In this document: one piece after another, positions 1 to 14,888 of the stretch
How the letters are laid out: each line of letters begins with the position of its first letter
How positions within the stretch are numbered: position 1 is the first letter of the stretch
From: Peribolospora baueri
Lineage: Eukaryota; Basidiomycota; Peribolosporomycetes; Peribolosporales; Peribolosporaceae
DNA length: 64,000 nt
Reading direction: 5' to 3'
Assembly: GCA_029717555.1 (NCBI GenBank)
Contig: JAMDHS010000001.1
Span: 186,001-250,000, forward strand
The notes under the pieces: generated by a model
Seen by the model: only the letters and a program-made list of their open reading frames with translations
Told to the model about the DNA's origin: nothing
The model's database searches: none
Made by a program: the position numbers and the translations under genes

Positions 1-367
1 CCGTAATTCAACCGTAGACGGTGCGGACCATGAGGTAGTTTCCCCCCGAGTGTGGCGAAACCTCGGTCTGCAACAACAATCAGCCGTGCTGAAACTTCTT
101 GAGCCTGAGCGATTGCGGTGATGCAGTATCATCTTTTACTATCAGTCGTTCGTCTTCACCTGGTTTGAGGAGAAGATTCACATGTACTTGTTGCAACGTT
201 GCAATACTACGTCGTACTTCCACTTCTGCCAGTTATATGAACAATTGCCACACAATGAGCAATGATAGGGAGGGGGCTTATGGGTGACCAAGCCCCAATC
301 GTGTAAGGCGCCCTGCCCTGACTTCCTACTTCTGGGGCCCCCGCTCATTCCGTGTGCAGATAAAGCC
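1..367. other. left edge, no gene recognised
   Basis: Only short open frames occur here on either strand and none resembles a known protein or continues a neighbouring gene. The segment is probably the 3' flank of the small heat-shock gene that ends at 368 on the minus strand, possibly plus the flank of a gene lying outside the window. Confidence 0.4.
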
Positions 368-1503
368 TTACCACTCCTTATCAATAGTTATGGCTTTCTC
401 CTTGATCTCATCAAGAGGAATGTATCCTCTGCCACCTTGTGACCGTTCTCCCTCTTGCTGCTGTTCCTGTTGCTGCTCCTTCTTTGGGATCCGAATGAGC
501 AACCGCCCATTCCGATCGATGCGAGCGTCAATGTCTTCAGCCTTTGTGCCCGGCGGGATGGAAAGGGAGCGGCTCCAGTGTCCCTCAGAGATGTACCTGT
601 GCGGTTTGGGGCAATAGTGGAAAGTAAGGACAAGCAAGCAGAGAAACCCTTAGTTGGAGCCAAGACAAACTGCAGCAAAGTTTTGAGCATGCCCACTCAC
701 CGGACCTGACTCAAGCCAGGCAGAGGTGTGGCCATACCAATTTCCATCTGCCTCCTCTGAATGGGCGTTAGATCACTCTTCTGGTCCTTCTGCATCTGTT
801 CAGATTGTTGCTGAGCCCTCTGTTGCCTCTCTTCCCTCTTCTGCTCCTTGGTGTCCATCCTGGCTCCTCCTCCGCCCTCCAGCCTCGCCTGCCTGGACTG
901 ATCAATGGATGGAGGGCCGTCGATGTCCTTGTCCGAGTCGATTTGCCAGTCACACTCGAGGCTGAGCAACCCAGAGGCCTCGTCCACTTTCACTCGGACA
1001 TCATTTGGAGAGATGGCCCCAGGAAGTTCAAGAGAGATGATCTCTTCTTTTGGCGTGTCTTGAATGGCTGCGTGGACGTGAGGCATAATAGAAAGGTATC
1101 ATTGTTAGTTAAGGCTCACATTACCATTCGTCCTTCACAATAAACGCGGAATGAACGAACTGAGTGAAGGTCCAGGTTTCCCAAGCTGCTGGCTGAGTGA
1201 CTTCAGAGCGGCAGTGAGGGGATCGGCAATGAGCTCCCCCCAGAGCCCATCCCTTCGTGGCCACTGTTCATCGAGCAAAGTGCGCAATGATGGCTCGCCC
1301 AACGGCCGTGAGCCCATTTCATCTGGGCGTCGGCGGAATAGCGAGATCGATGCTGAGCCGCCCAGTTGGCATCTGGCGTTGGTTGGTATCGCCGGGTATC
1401 GCATTCCCCTCGCCGCTGATGCCGCTGCCGTTAGCCAAATGGGACCAGGACGGCAAGCAAGGCCCTGGCAAGCGGTGCGAGATGCAGACGTGTACAAGGA
1501 CAT
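368..1503 (-). CDS. small heat-shock protein (Hsp20/alpha-crystallin), probably mitochondrial
   Basis: A small heat-shock protein binds unfolding proteins without ATP. The alpha-crystallin domain is split by an intron. The upstream exon (about 1072-700) holds the strand pair around IISLELPGAISPNDVRVKVD. The last exon (about 637-368) holds GHWSRSLSIPPGTKAEDIDA and GRLLIRIPKK, the usual R-S-x-x-(L/I)-P and G-x-L-x-I-x-(I/V)-P signatures. The junction CG|GTGAGT...CACAG|G restores VRYISEGHW. A charged Q/E/R-rich insert (about 860-730) lengthens the loop between strands. The first exon, from an ATG at 1503, reads MSLYTSASRTACQG and is rich in Arg, Ser and Ala, like a mitochondrial presequence. Another in-frame ATG at 1716 also gives an Arg/Ala-rich start, so the start is uncertain. 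The border between first and second exons (about 1140-1072) is also not fixed. The family is clear; the location in the cell is inferred. Confidence 0.75.
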
Positions 1504-1922
1504 GGCGAGAATTGATCTTTTCAGCCAGTGGACGTTGGGAGGCTGATGAAAACGGAGTGAGATATGCGTAAGGACTAAAGTCGGCGAGCCCTCGCCCATC
1601 CATAAGCTGTCGTCCAGCCGATGGTAACAGAAATGCTGAATCAGGCTCGCTAAACTCTCGCAAGCCGTGGCGCGCGCAAGACTGAGCGCGGGAATAACCG
1701 TCCTCACAGAGAGCATCTTCCTAAAAGAAGCATGCTGAGGTGACCTTCCAAGGCGACCTAAAGGCAATCCATCAGTGTGATAACCTATTCTCCGACGAAA
1801 GGGCGGAAGACGAGCGAGCTAACAATACAAAATTCACATTGGATTGCTGAGACGGAAGAGGAGAACAGATAAGTAGAGCATCGCTCTGTCCCGCCCAAGT
1901 CGACAAACTGAGTTGACCTTTG

Positions 1923-4829
<2,907 letters not shown>

Positions 4830-5108
4830 GGCGTATTAGAAGGGCTTTTCGGCCGTGCAACCGTCTCGAGAAAGCAAGTGGACGAGACGGATTCCGTCTC
4901 AAGAACACAAGTGGACTTTCAGGTTGTACAGGGTCGACCCGACACAGGTGCGGGTGAGCGCGAGCCCCGTCGGTCACGTGCTATTACCGCAGTTATTGTG
5001 GGTTGGAAAAATTGGAATCCCAAGAGCGGCCTTCTGAGAGAAGACATCGCACTCGAAGACGGCTCACGCTTCCTTCTCTCCTTCTTTCTCCACAACCCTC
5101 TCTCCCAC

Positions 5109-8100
5109 ATGGGCGTAGGAAAGAAGCGTGTCGCTGAGGGGTCCGCCCCCAAGGCTGCCAAGAAGCCGAGGTCCTCAACTGGCGGCTCAGACATCAAGGG
5201 CAAGGCGGCGGCGAAGGCGGCGGCGGCCGGACCACCGCCGCCCGCACCTGCTCCAACCGGAGAGATAGACTTCCCACGAGGCGGAGGTACGGCGTTGACA
5301 CCGTTTGAATACAAGGAGGCTACCAAAGAGGCCGCTCGGGAGGCTGCCGAAGGCGACTTGTTTGATGAGGGCAAGCCGAAGAAGAAGACTAAGCTGTCTG
5401 GCCACAAGGACAGCAAGGGCGCCAAGACGTTTAAGAAGGCCAGCGCGGGTGGTGGTGGTGGCAAGCAGAGCAAAGACAAGCCGGAAAGCGATGTTATACG
5501 AGTGGAGCATCTCAACTACAAGGTGGGGCTGGGGCGAATTTGCTTCCCTTCGACTACAACACAACTGATCGCCGATCTAATCTCGCACCATCGGCTCGCT
5601 TGCCATCTTCTCAGCGTCTCATCCCGGGCACGCGTCTCCTAGGTGTCGTTCAAGAGGTCACTCCGCTGAATCTTATTATCTCCCTCCCCAACCAACTCCT
5701 CGGCCATGTCCCAATTACCAACATCTCCAGCCAGCTCACCGCTCGTCTTGAGGCTGCAGCCGACGCTTCGGATGACGAGGAAGGGGATGAGGAGAGTTCG
5801 GTGGGAGGTGGCGAAGAGGAAGAGGGGAGTGAGGCCGAATCTCCTTCTAAAAGGAAGGATGAGCAACTGCCGGGATTGGGTGACTTATTTGCCCCGGGTC
5901 AGTTCGTCCGAGCCATCGTAGCGGCCCTACACTCCGCCGGAGCCAACCTTGCCGGAGCCGGCGGACCAGGTCGTCAAGGTGGTGGAGAACTGGAGCGTGC
6001 TAGCCGAAGGGTGGAGCTCTCGCTGGTTCCTGAGAAAGTGAATGAGGGTGTGCTGCTCGAGGACCTAGCTGAAGGCTTCACCCTCGTCGCTGCCGTCAAG
6101 TCGGTTGAGGACCACGGTTATCTTCTCCATCTGGGCGTGGCCGATATGACGGCATTTGTCACCTTCAAGGAGGCCACGCAGGTCACTGGGAAAAAGCGCT
6201 GGATGGTTGGACAATTGGTGGACGTTGTGGTGAAGAAATTGGCAGAGAATGGAAGGACTTGCACGGTCGGTGTCACTCGGGAGGAGGTCTCGACGGCGGT
6301 TGTGAGTACCTTTCCAGTTTAGCTCTCCACTTCTCTTCTTCTTTATTGACAACATGATGTCATGGCCATGTACAGCTGAAGGAGGCACCGACGGTTTCCT
6401 CGCTCCTGCCCGGTGCATTCATCTCGAGCCTGATCACTGCTGTGACGCCGACTGGCCTCAACCTAAAGCTTTTTGGCATGTTCGACGGCACTGTCGATCT
6501 CTTCCACATTCCCCCTTCCGAAGCTGAGGACCCCACCAAATCGTACAAGCTGGGCAAGAGAGTCAAGGCGCGCATCATCTGGGACTCGCCTGCTGCGCAA
6601 CCAAAGCACTTTGCTCTTAGTATTGTGCCGAGTGTAGCCCAGATGGAAGCGCCACACGTCGAGACGGAATTGGGATCGGGTTCTCTTCAAGATGTCTTCC
6701 CGGTTGGGACCGTTATCGAGGAGGTGCGAGTAGAGAGAGTGATGGCCGAATGGGGTTTGGTCGTCAGCATCGCTCATAGTGCTGTCAAAGGCTTTGTCCA
6801 TGTGAGTGTGGCTGTCTCAGTCTGCTATGAACTTCGAACTTGATGTTGACGTTGGAGCTTTTGTTTGTTCCGTTCAGATCTCTCACGTCGCAGACCACCA
6901 CGTTCCCTCGCTGTCTCCCAATGACGGTGCTTACCGGATTGGCTCGATTCACCGTGCTCGAGTCGTCGGCCACGTGCTAATGGACAACGTCATCCAACTC
7001 TCTCTTAAACCTTCTGTCCTTGAGAAGAAGTTTATGCGTGTTTCGGAGGTGGTCGTCGGCCAGCTCATGCGGGGCAGCGTTAAACGCGTTTCGGACAATG
7101 CCATCTTCGTAAACCTCGATGGGAATGTGGATGGTGTCGTTTGGGCGGCGCACATGGCGGAGACCAAGTTGAGGCACCCTGAGAAGAAGTTCAAGCCTGG
7201 TCAGGTTGTCAAATGCCGGGTAAGTTCAAGACTTTAGTTCGTCTCGTTTGCCTTTATGTCGCCTCCGATTGTAGTACTGTGAACTAACCACTACCTTCCG
7301 ATCAAAGATTCTCGCCACCGATCCAGAACGCAACCGCATCTCATTGACATTGAAAAAGACGCTCGTCGGCTCAGAATTGCCCATCGTTGCTTCATCCTCG
7401 GACGCCAAGCCGGGCATCGTCACTCACGGGACCGTGAGCAAGTTCTTTGAAAAGGGCATGCTCGTTGACCTGTACGGCTCTGTTAGAGCTTTCGTCCATG
7501 CGGGCGAAGCGAGCGACTCGTACGTGACCAACATAACGGACCACTTTACCTTGGGTCAAGTCGTCAAGGTGCGGATAACGCACGTCGATCGCGACACTGG
7601 GCGCATACGAGCCTCCGTGCGACAGGCACTGCCCAACTATCAGCCACCGGCGAAATCGGCCCCCAAGTCGGCCGCAAAGGAAGCTGACTTGGATGCGAAG
7701 ACGAAGCCCAAAAAGGACGGCGAGAAGAAGCAGAAGTCTGTGAAGGAGGAACCAGCGCCAGTCCCAGCACCGGGCGAGGAGGGGGACCAATCCGATGGTG
7801 GTGATTTCATCGAGCTTGACGATGGGCGCGATTCGGGCGTGGAGGTGGAAGGCAAGGTGAGCTCTTGGAGTGGCAATGTGAAGGAGGTCACGATCTGATA
7901 ATTGTTTTGCACTTGCGACCACCCATCGTCGTAGAATGGCAAACCCTCTGCTACACTGAGCGGAAAGGCGAAACCAGAGCCACATGCCTTGACCGTGCAA
8001 GGTGGTTTCAGCTGGAGCCGTCCTGACGAGGATGAGGACGAGGCTTCATCAGCGGCTTCGGACGATGAGGACGAATCTGACAGCGGCGCCGGCACGTCCA

Positions 8101-9454
8101 AGTCGAAGAAGAAGAAGCGGCGAAAGGGCAAAACGCCGGAAGAGGACCTCACGGCGGATCTCTCCACGCGCGCTCCACAATCCAACACCGACTTCGAGCG
8201 TCTCTTGCTCGGTTCTCCGAACTCCTCTTACCTCTGGATCCAGTATATGTCCTTCCAGCTTCAGCTCTCTGAGGTGGACAAGGCGCGGGAGATCGGCAAG
8301 CGGGCACTCAAAAGTATGAGTTTCAGGGAAGAGCAGGAGAAGCTAAACGTGTGGATTGCAATGCTCAACCTCGAGAATTCGTACGGCACCGACGAGAGCC
8401 TCGAGTTGACGTTCAGAGAGGCCTGCCTAATGAACGAGGCTAAGCACATTCATCTCAAGCTGGCTGACATCTTCGTGCGGACTGAGAAGTTCGAGGTGCG
8501 TAGACGTGCTAATCTTTACCTTATTGAAACCGAGGTGGGGAACTGAAATCCTGACCACTACTTTTTCTCGTGACGAGCAGAAGGCGGAGGAGATGTTTCA
8601 AAAAACGGTCAAGAAGTTTGGCCAGAGCTCCAAAACGTGGACGCTTTTTGGCCAGTATTACTTTGAACGCCACCAGGCCGAGGACGCGCGCACCCTGCTG
8701 CCGCGAAGTCTTAAGAGCTTGCCGAAGCGGAAGCGTGAGTGTTGAGCTGCTCCTGCATGCATGTTAGACAGAAGAAGGCTGTGGGAACGTGACTCTGCCA
8801 CGTCGGGACGCCCCCCTGTGTCCCTTCCAGACCCCTTGTTGTCTTTGCTCATTTCGGTTTCCTCATTCCGGCTGAGCAGATGTCAAGACCATTACCAAGT
8901 TTGCCATGATGGAATTCAAGATTGGCGATCCGGAACGAGGACAGACCATCTTTGAGGGAGTCATCGACAGCTACCCGAAGCGACTGGATCTGTGGAACGT
9001 CTACATAGACCAGGAGACGCGACTGAAGAACATCGGCGCTGTTCGGTGAGTGGAAATTCTTATTGTGTTGACACTGGTTTTTTTTTCCTCAAAGCTTCTG
9101 TAGCTGATTTCTTGTTCTTGCCTCCTTCCGGGAAATGCTCCACGAAATAGGGGCCTATTCGATCGCTTGCTCTCGCAGAAGCTATCAAGCAAGAAGGTGA
9201 AGAGTTTTTTGAAAAAGTTCCTCCAGGTGGAGAAGAACATCGGTGATCCCGCCGGCGAGGAGGCGGTCAAGCAGCGTGCATTCGCCTATGTCCAGAGCAG
9301 AGAGGCTCAGGAAGCAGACGAAAGTGATGAGGACGAGGGAGGGTTGGGAATTCAAGACAAGCCGATGACTGATGCCACTGCAGAGGAAGAGGAGGAAGAG
9401 GAGGAAGAGGACGGGGACGAGGACGGGGACGAGGACGAGGACGAGGACGAGTAG
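5109..9454 (+). CDS. RRP5: rRNA biogenesis protein RRP5 (S1 repeats + HAT/TPR tail)
   Basis: Rrp5 is a nucleolar scaffold needed for early 18S and 5.8S rRNA processing. It starts MGVGKKRVAEGSAPKAAKKP with a Lys-rich tail, then IDFPRGGG..LTPFEY, a family signature. After the first intron (about 5524-5609) come S1 RNA-binding repeats: LIPGTRLLGVVQEVTPLNL, GFTLVAAVKSVEDHGYLLHL, LLPGAFISSLITAVTPTGL, GTVIEEVRVERVMAEWGLVV, VVGQLMRGSVKRVSDNAIFV and PGIVTHGTVSKFFEKGMLVD. A Lys/Glu linker and the GGFSWS motif lead into HAT/TPR helices (FERLLLGSPNSSYLWIQYM, FGQYYFERHQAEDAR, FEGVIDSYPKRLDLWNVYID, KKVKSFLKKFLQVEKNIGD). The protein ends in a pure Glu/Asp tail coded by a simple repeat. There are about nine exons and about 1,200 residues. 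I count only about six S1 repeats, against 12 in budding yeast. Confidence 0.93.
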
Positions 9455-9629
9455 AGGAAGAACGAGTGGCTCCTCTGTCCTACCCTGTATCTGTGAGCTT
9501 CTTCGATACCGCATAGATGCCAGAGGCCGTAATGAGCGAGAAAAAGGTTGGGTCTGTGTAGCATGGCGTGGGTATAAGAACAATTCGAAAGTACACAACC
9601 ACTGTGCGCCATCCAGCACACCTATTTGG

Positions 9630-12600
9630 TCATACAAACACGACCTCCGCCCAAGCCATCAAGTCTCGCGCGCAGTCCAGCCGCATCCCCGACACTGGAG
9701 GTGACCCATCATCACCTAAGGTGCTCTGCCTTCGTCTACCCTTTGCCTTCGAGGCTACCCCTTCGCGTCCCTTCTTATTCGCACCTAGTCCGCTTCTCTT
9801 GTTGCCCACGGCCTCTTCCACGCCTTCCACCCTCGCACGCAAAGTCTCCTCCACAACGACCAGGGCAGCAAATGCCTTCGCCTCTTCTCTCTCCCACTCC
9901 ACGTCCAGCAACGACACGTGTTGGATGTCTCCCAAGGCCAAGCCAGCCGTTGCGGTCGCCGCGCCGATCCTAGACATGCGCCTCGTGCCATGCCGGCGCG
10001 CAGGACTGGAGACGACGATCTCGCGCGTGCCGCCGACTGCTGTTGACGACCGGCGCGGGCGGAAGGCACGAGTCTGAGCGTTTGACGCTGGTGATCCTGG
10101 GCCATTGGCAGATAACGGATGAAAGCGGGAGGCGGACGACGGCACCAACAAGCAAGAGGATGATGTGGAAGAGGAGAGGAGTGGAAAGAGGGATGGAATG
10201 CAAGATGGAGAGTAAAGAGGCGCCGGCCGGCGCAATTTCTTCTCTCGAAGAAGCTTGACGGAGAGGTAATGGAGCCACTGTGCAGCCAGAGAGCGTGAGG
10301 AAGGAGAGGCAGGTTGAGACGAGCGGATGGACAGAAGTGACGACGAAAAGACGGAATTCACCATGAGATTGGTCAACGGCTTAAACTCCATCCATCGCTC
10401 GCCGGTATGAGCGCGCATGGTTCGATAAACGTCGAACTGTTGGTCGCCTGTGATGTGAAAGCCACAGAGGGACGCGGGCCTCGTCAGCAACTGAGCCGCG
10501 CAGTGGACGTTCATCCATGGAAAGGGAAAGGGAGAGGATCGAGACCTCACCCTCTCCTTCAAAGATCTCCTTGTCCTCGAACGCGTACGCGATTACCCCT
10601 CCATCTTCTGCTTCTGTTCCCTCCGTTGTCTGTCCAGTCGAGGCCCGAGACAAGGTGAAGTCGATAACGGTAGACCGGACCCCGGACTTGGTCCTCACAT
10701 CCTCCAAGAACGTTGTTGACTTCCCTCTTCTCCCCTTTCCATCCGCACCGTACCCCCTCCTCTTCACCCCCACATCACGCACCCTCCCTTCAAAGCTCTT
10801 CACCAAGACATTGCCCCAATGCAAATCCCGATGCTCGAACTTTGCCTCTCTCTCCCCTTCGCTAAGAGAAAAGAGCACTTGGAAAAAGACCGACGCTGCA
10901 GCGGACCAGGTCGTGAGCTTGAAGGACTCTAGATCTGTGCCGCCGTGTGGAAGCACAAGGATGGCGTAAGTCTGGGATGAAGGGAGAACATCTGCAGTAC
11001 GGGTGAAGCAAGAAAGCGAGATGAGGAGGTCGAGAGCACGACAGGTCGGTGTAAGACACGTCGAAATGCAGACATCTTCTCTTCGGCTAGCCTGGCGAAG
11101 CTCCAGCGGTCTTTCTCACCGGGTCTACAGTTCTCGCTTCCGCCATTCTTCTTCCTATCGTAGACGTCCCATGCCTCCAGAAGGGCGGAGGGGTACGAGC
11201 CTTGGACGACGTATGCCCTGGGGATGACGGTTGCGACGTAGGCAGGTCAGTACCACTCAATTTGTCGAGACACGCGCCTCGCCGCGTCATATGTGCCGGC
11301 AGGAAACGGAGCCAGCCGAGACGAGAAGACCAGAAAGAACCAGAGAAAAAAAACCTACTTCGTCAAGCCCACGAACCCTTCTACATCCCCCATGAGCTTG
11401 GTCACCCTCAACTCGCGAAGCACGTCGGAGGCGAGCGATTCGTCCGGAGTGCGGTCAGAAGCTTTGGCGCCACTATCCACGTCCGAGCTCGAACTCCCGT
11501 CTGACTGCAGTTGTTCATGTCCATGTCCATGATCAGCAGCTTGACCTTCATCGTCATCGTCATCCTTCAGAGGGCGAGCATTCCTTCGTTGATTTCGCCT
11601 TGGCCTTCTGGCAGCAGGCTGCCGCGAAGCGCTGGAGTTGCCGTCATCATCACCGTCGGCGTGAAGAGCTCGCGGGCTGTCGGACGAAGATAGCCCGGAG
11701 ACAAGAGAAGAACTGGCTATGGGTATAATCTTTAGCACCAGCTTCGTCTCCTCTCCTCCCTCCGATGCTTTCCCTTGTTGAGAATGAGAAGAAGGCGAAG
11801 GAGTATGAGAATGCCCGGACCGGGTTAGGCAGAACACCTCGGAGAAGGATGCTTCGCCGATCTTCTTCAGCAAAGTCGATGACGATGCCGACAGCGACGG
11901 GGCTGCTGCTTGGGAGGACACGGAAGCGGGGGCAGGCAGAGGAAGGGAGGCAGAGGAGCTTTTGGACGAACGTTTGGTGGTCGTCTTCCTCTTGGCTCTG
12001 CCGCTTTCGGAAGAAGATAAGGACAGATCAGAGCCGGTAGAAGGGCCAACCAGCTCGGCGAGGAGGGCTTCAAAGTCCATTGGCACAGATTGCTCGCAGA
12101 AGGCGAGGAGCTCGTCGAGGGGAGTCACGGAAGGAGGCCGGCTGGAAGTGCTTTGAGAGCCAACTTGTTGTGAGAAGCGAGGACCCTTCTTGCCTTCGTC
12201 ATCGTCGTTGTCCGCTGCTTGTTTCGCCAAGGACGGTGCCACTGAGGAGTTGCCACGGTCGCGACCCTTAGAAGGGGGCTGGGAGTCCACTTCTTCACCG
12301 AGTGGATAACCCACCGGCGAGCGAGGCGGGGAAGTACCGATGGTGTAGGGTGGAGAGACTCTCAGTGGCCCCCCGTCCTTCTTCGTCCTTGTTACGCTTC
12401 TTTTTTCTACGTATCCTTCTTCGGGTGCAAACTCCGAAGAAGATTCGTCCTCAGAAGAAGTTTCGTCCTCAGAGTCATCATCAACACCCTTCGGAGACGA
12501 AGAAGGCTTTGGGGAAGGAGATGAGGCAGCGATGATGGCACGGTGCACCGCCAGTGAAGCTCGTACGGCTGCTGCGCGCCGAGTTGGGTGTGCTGGCAAG

Positions 12601-14102
12601 TGAGACGGTGAGTCGGGATGCACCGGTGGTGAAGCACGTACTGCGGCTGTGCGACGAGTTGAAGGTGCTGGAGAGTGAGGAGGGGAGACATCAGCGACGG
12701 ACGGTCGGGCAGCGACTCTGCTTTGTTGCCCTTCGTCCGCCTCCACGCTCGGTGCGCTTTTGTTCTCCACAAGCCTTTCCTCAGGTTCAAACTCCGAAGA
12801 AGTGTCCTCCTCAGAGTCGTCATAAGCAACCTCCGAAGACGAAGAAGGCTTAGGGGAAGGAGATGAGGAGGCGAGGATGGCACGGTGCACCGCCAGTGAA
12901 GCTCGTACGGCTGCTGCGCGACGAGCTGGTGGGCGTAAGGAGGCGGCACCGGTGCCGGCGGCGGAGGGGGAGAGTCGTGGTGGGGAATTGTCGTGGTTGT
13001 GGTGGAATTCCGGTGCCGGGAAATTGGGATTACGTCGGGGAGGAATCGGGACGCCGTCGGACGGTTTGGAAGGGAGACCGAGACCGAATTCGAGGCTGTT
13101 AAGCGATTTTGGCCCCAGCGGCGTTCGCACAACCTCCCCTGCAGTTTTCCAGGTGCCTTTAATCTTGTCTTTTCCGTTGCCCTTGGCGAAGCCTTTCGTT
13201 CCACTGGCGACCATCGGTGCTGTCGCGCCGTCCTCGAAGGGCGGAAACGAGAAATATATATCGTCCTCGTCCCCATCCCCGTCCCCGTCCTCGTCTTCTC
13301 CGTTCCCAAATATCGCTCCCGGGCGCACCTGACGGTTTTGCGTGGGGCTAGTCGTCGCCATCCTCATTCTGACGGCGGGCTTTGCGCGGGAGGAGGCGAT
13401 GTGCTCGAACGACCTACGAATCGTACGCGTTCCCGGACCATCTCCCAATCCTGCGCCCTTGCTCAGACCCAGGCCTTCCTGCCGCAAACGGCCGGATCGA
13501 ACGTAGACTGGGATGCGTCCTTGACGGGATGGCCCGATGGGAGTGCCCGGGCGGGGCCTGTGCTGATTAGCCCCGAACGCGGCCGGGGAGGAGTGGGACG
13601 CGTGGGCTCGGACGAGGGAGAGGAGAGAGTCGGGGATGGCGTAGACTGAAGAGGAGGGTATAGGTCCATCGATCGGAACGGCATTTTCGTCGTTCTCCGC
13701 GCGCAACGGCCGTTTATCCGTCGCAGCTGTGGATGTGCTGGAGCTGGTGGGGGATGGGAGCCTGCGGTCGTTTCGTCCGGACGAGACGTGTTTGGAACGA
13801 GCAGAGCGCCGAGTCTGCTCGGTTGGCGCACCTGTGCTGACCGTCCTAGCAGGCTTCTTCCTGACAACGGGCCGATTCCTTTCCGCCTTGACCGCCCCAT
13901 CTCTATGCTCGCCCTCTTCGTCCGTCCCTCCATCCTCCTCCTCCCCTTCCGCCCTGATGGTCCGCTTCGTCTCCATCTCCGCTTCCTCGTCCCCGTCGTT
14001 GGCTTGGATTACGGGGCGAGGATCGTGCCAGCGGTCGTCAGAGACGCTGACAATGCGAGTGCCCCTCCGTTTTCCATACACGGCCATCTTGCGGGTCGAC
14101 AT
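9630..14102 (-). CDS. haspin-type serine/threonine kinase
   Basis: Haspin phosphorylates histone H3 Thr3 in mitosis and so recruits the chromosomal passenger complex to centromeres. A large first exon (14102 to about 11361) encodes some 900 mostly disordered residues starting MSTRKMAVYGKRRGTRIVSV. It then enters the kinase at LLKKIGEASFSEVFCLTR and LVLKIIPIA. After four introns the fragments join into the haspin pattern: AYVVQGSYPSALLEAWDVYD, RPDVLPSSQTYAILVLPHGG, FEHRDLHWGNVLV (catalytic loop), VIDFTLSRA (haspin's replacement for DFG), GDQQFDVYRTM and FKPLTNLM|WLHYL. The tail DCARDLMAWAEVVFV ends at 9630. The kinase is complete by motif. The disordered half contains an internal duplication (12428-12920 region). 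It converges on RRP5 with 175 bp between the stops. Confidence 0.93.
12428..12920. repeat. internal direct repeat in haspin N-terminal exon
   Basis: Two near-identical blocks lie at about 12428-12578 and 12788-12920. Both start with caaactccgaagaag and end with gctcgtacggctgctgcgcg. A third, more diverged copy of the last part lies near 12620-12660. On the coding strand each encodes the peptide block RRAAAVRASLAVHRAI, a Ser/Pro run (SSPSPKPSSS) and an acidic Ser/Glu stretch. The copies are in frame, so the result is a triplicated disordered module rather than damage. Confidence 0.85.
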
Positions 14103-14888
14103 GGTGGGAGGCGTTGCTGCGTGGAGGATCGCTCGGGCGGCGTTCGGTGCCTCTCTTCCTTCTCGCCAAAGCCGCCAAAAAGAAAGAGGGAGAGCGATGA
14201 TCCACTTGCGACCTGCTCGTGCAGAGAGCGATGGCGTTCCCTGTCGCAGCCGTCTGTCCGCCGTCCACGCACCACCCCAACTCGATTGCTGCGGCAGACG
14301 GGACGTCGCGCACACGCGTCAGGCCGCGTTTCCCGCATCCATCACGTGCCGGCGATCCTTCTTTGCCGCGGCTTGCTTAGTGATCCGGACGATTGCGGCC
14401 GGAAGAGTCGGAGATAACTCGGAAAGTGATCGACATCAAATCGAGTGCAAGATGGCGAGGACGACCTTTTCTTTTTTTTTTTTTTTTTTTGGCAGTTCGA
14501 AGCAGGCACGGCCATGGAGGGGACGAATTAGACTGCTTTCCAAGTACTTGGACTGCTTGCCAAGTAGGTATAGGACGAGGAAGAGCACATCGGCGGGCAA
14601 AACATAGCGAACAAGCCGAGACGCAGAGCGCAGGAGGAAGAACGTGGGCAAGTGGTAGGGGTTGCCGGGATCAGAGCGGCGGCCAGCTGCGTTGATCTTC
14701 TCGGCAATTGAGGAAGGAGGCTGGAACAAACAGGACCTGTGCCTCGTCCTCCCCTCCTCCATATCCTCCCTCTTATCCTCGCCCTCCTGCAGCTCGCATT
14801 CGCATCGTCCTCCACGTCGTCGCTCTTTGCTTCTTCTCTTCGCACCACCATCCATCTATTCGTCCATCCGCCCGTCCACCTCGTCAAA
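14103..14888. promoter_or_regulatory. divergent intergenic region, haspin / quinone oxidoreductase
   Basis: This 786-bp spacer lies between two divergent start codons, so it should hold both promoters and 5' leaders. It contains a long T tract (about 14467-14490), a pattern that excludes nucleosomes. Its right part (about 14730-14880) is pyrimidine-rich (ctcctcc, cgtcc), as is common just before fungal start sites. I see no convincing gene here. Confidence 0.5.

Noticed and set aside
368-1767. Heat-shock protein start at 1767
   Set aside because: The codon there is TTG, not ATG; only 1716 and 1503 are true ATG candidates.
9380-9450. Acidic simple repeat as a distinct element
   Set aside because: The gaggacgg-type repeat is in frame and simply codes the Glu/Asp tail of RRP5.
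13729-14607. 292-residue plus-strand frame
   Set aside because: It is the antisense of the haspin first exon and its promoter.
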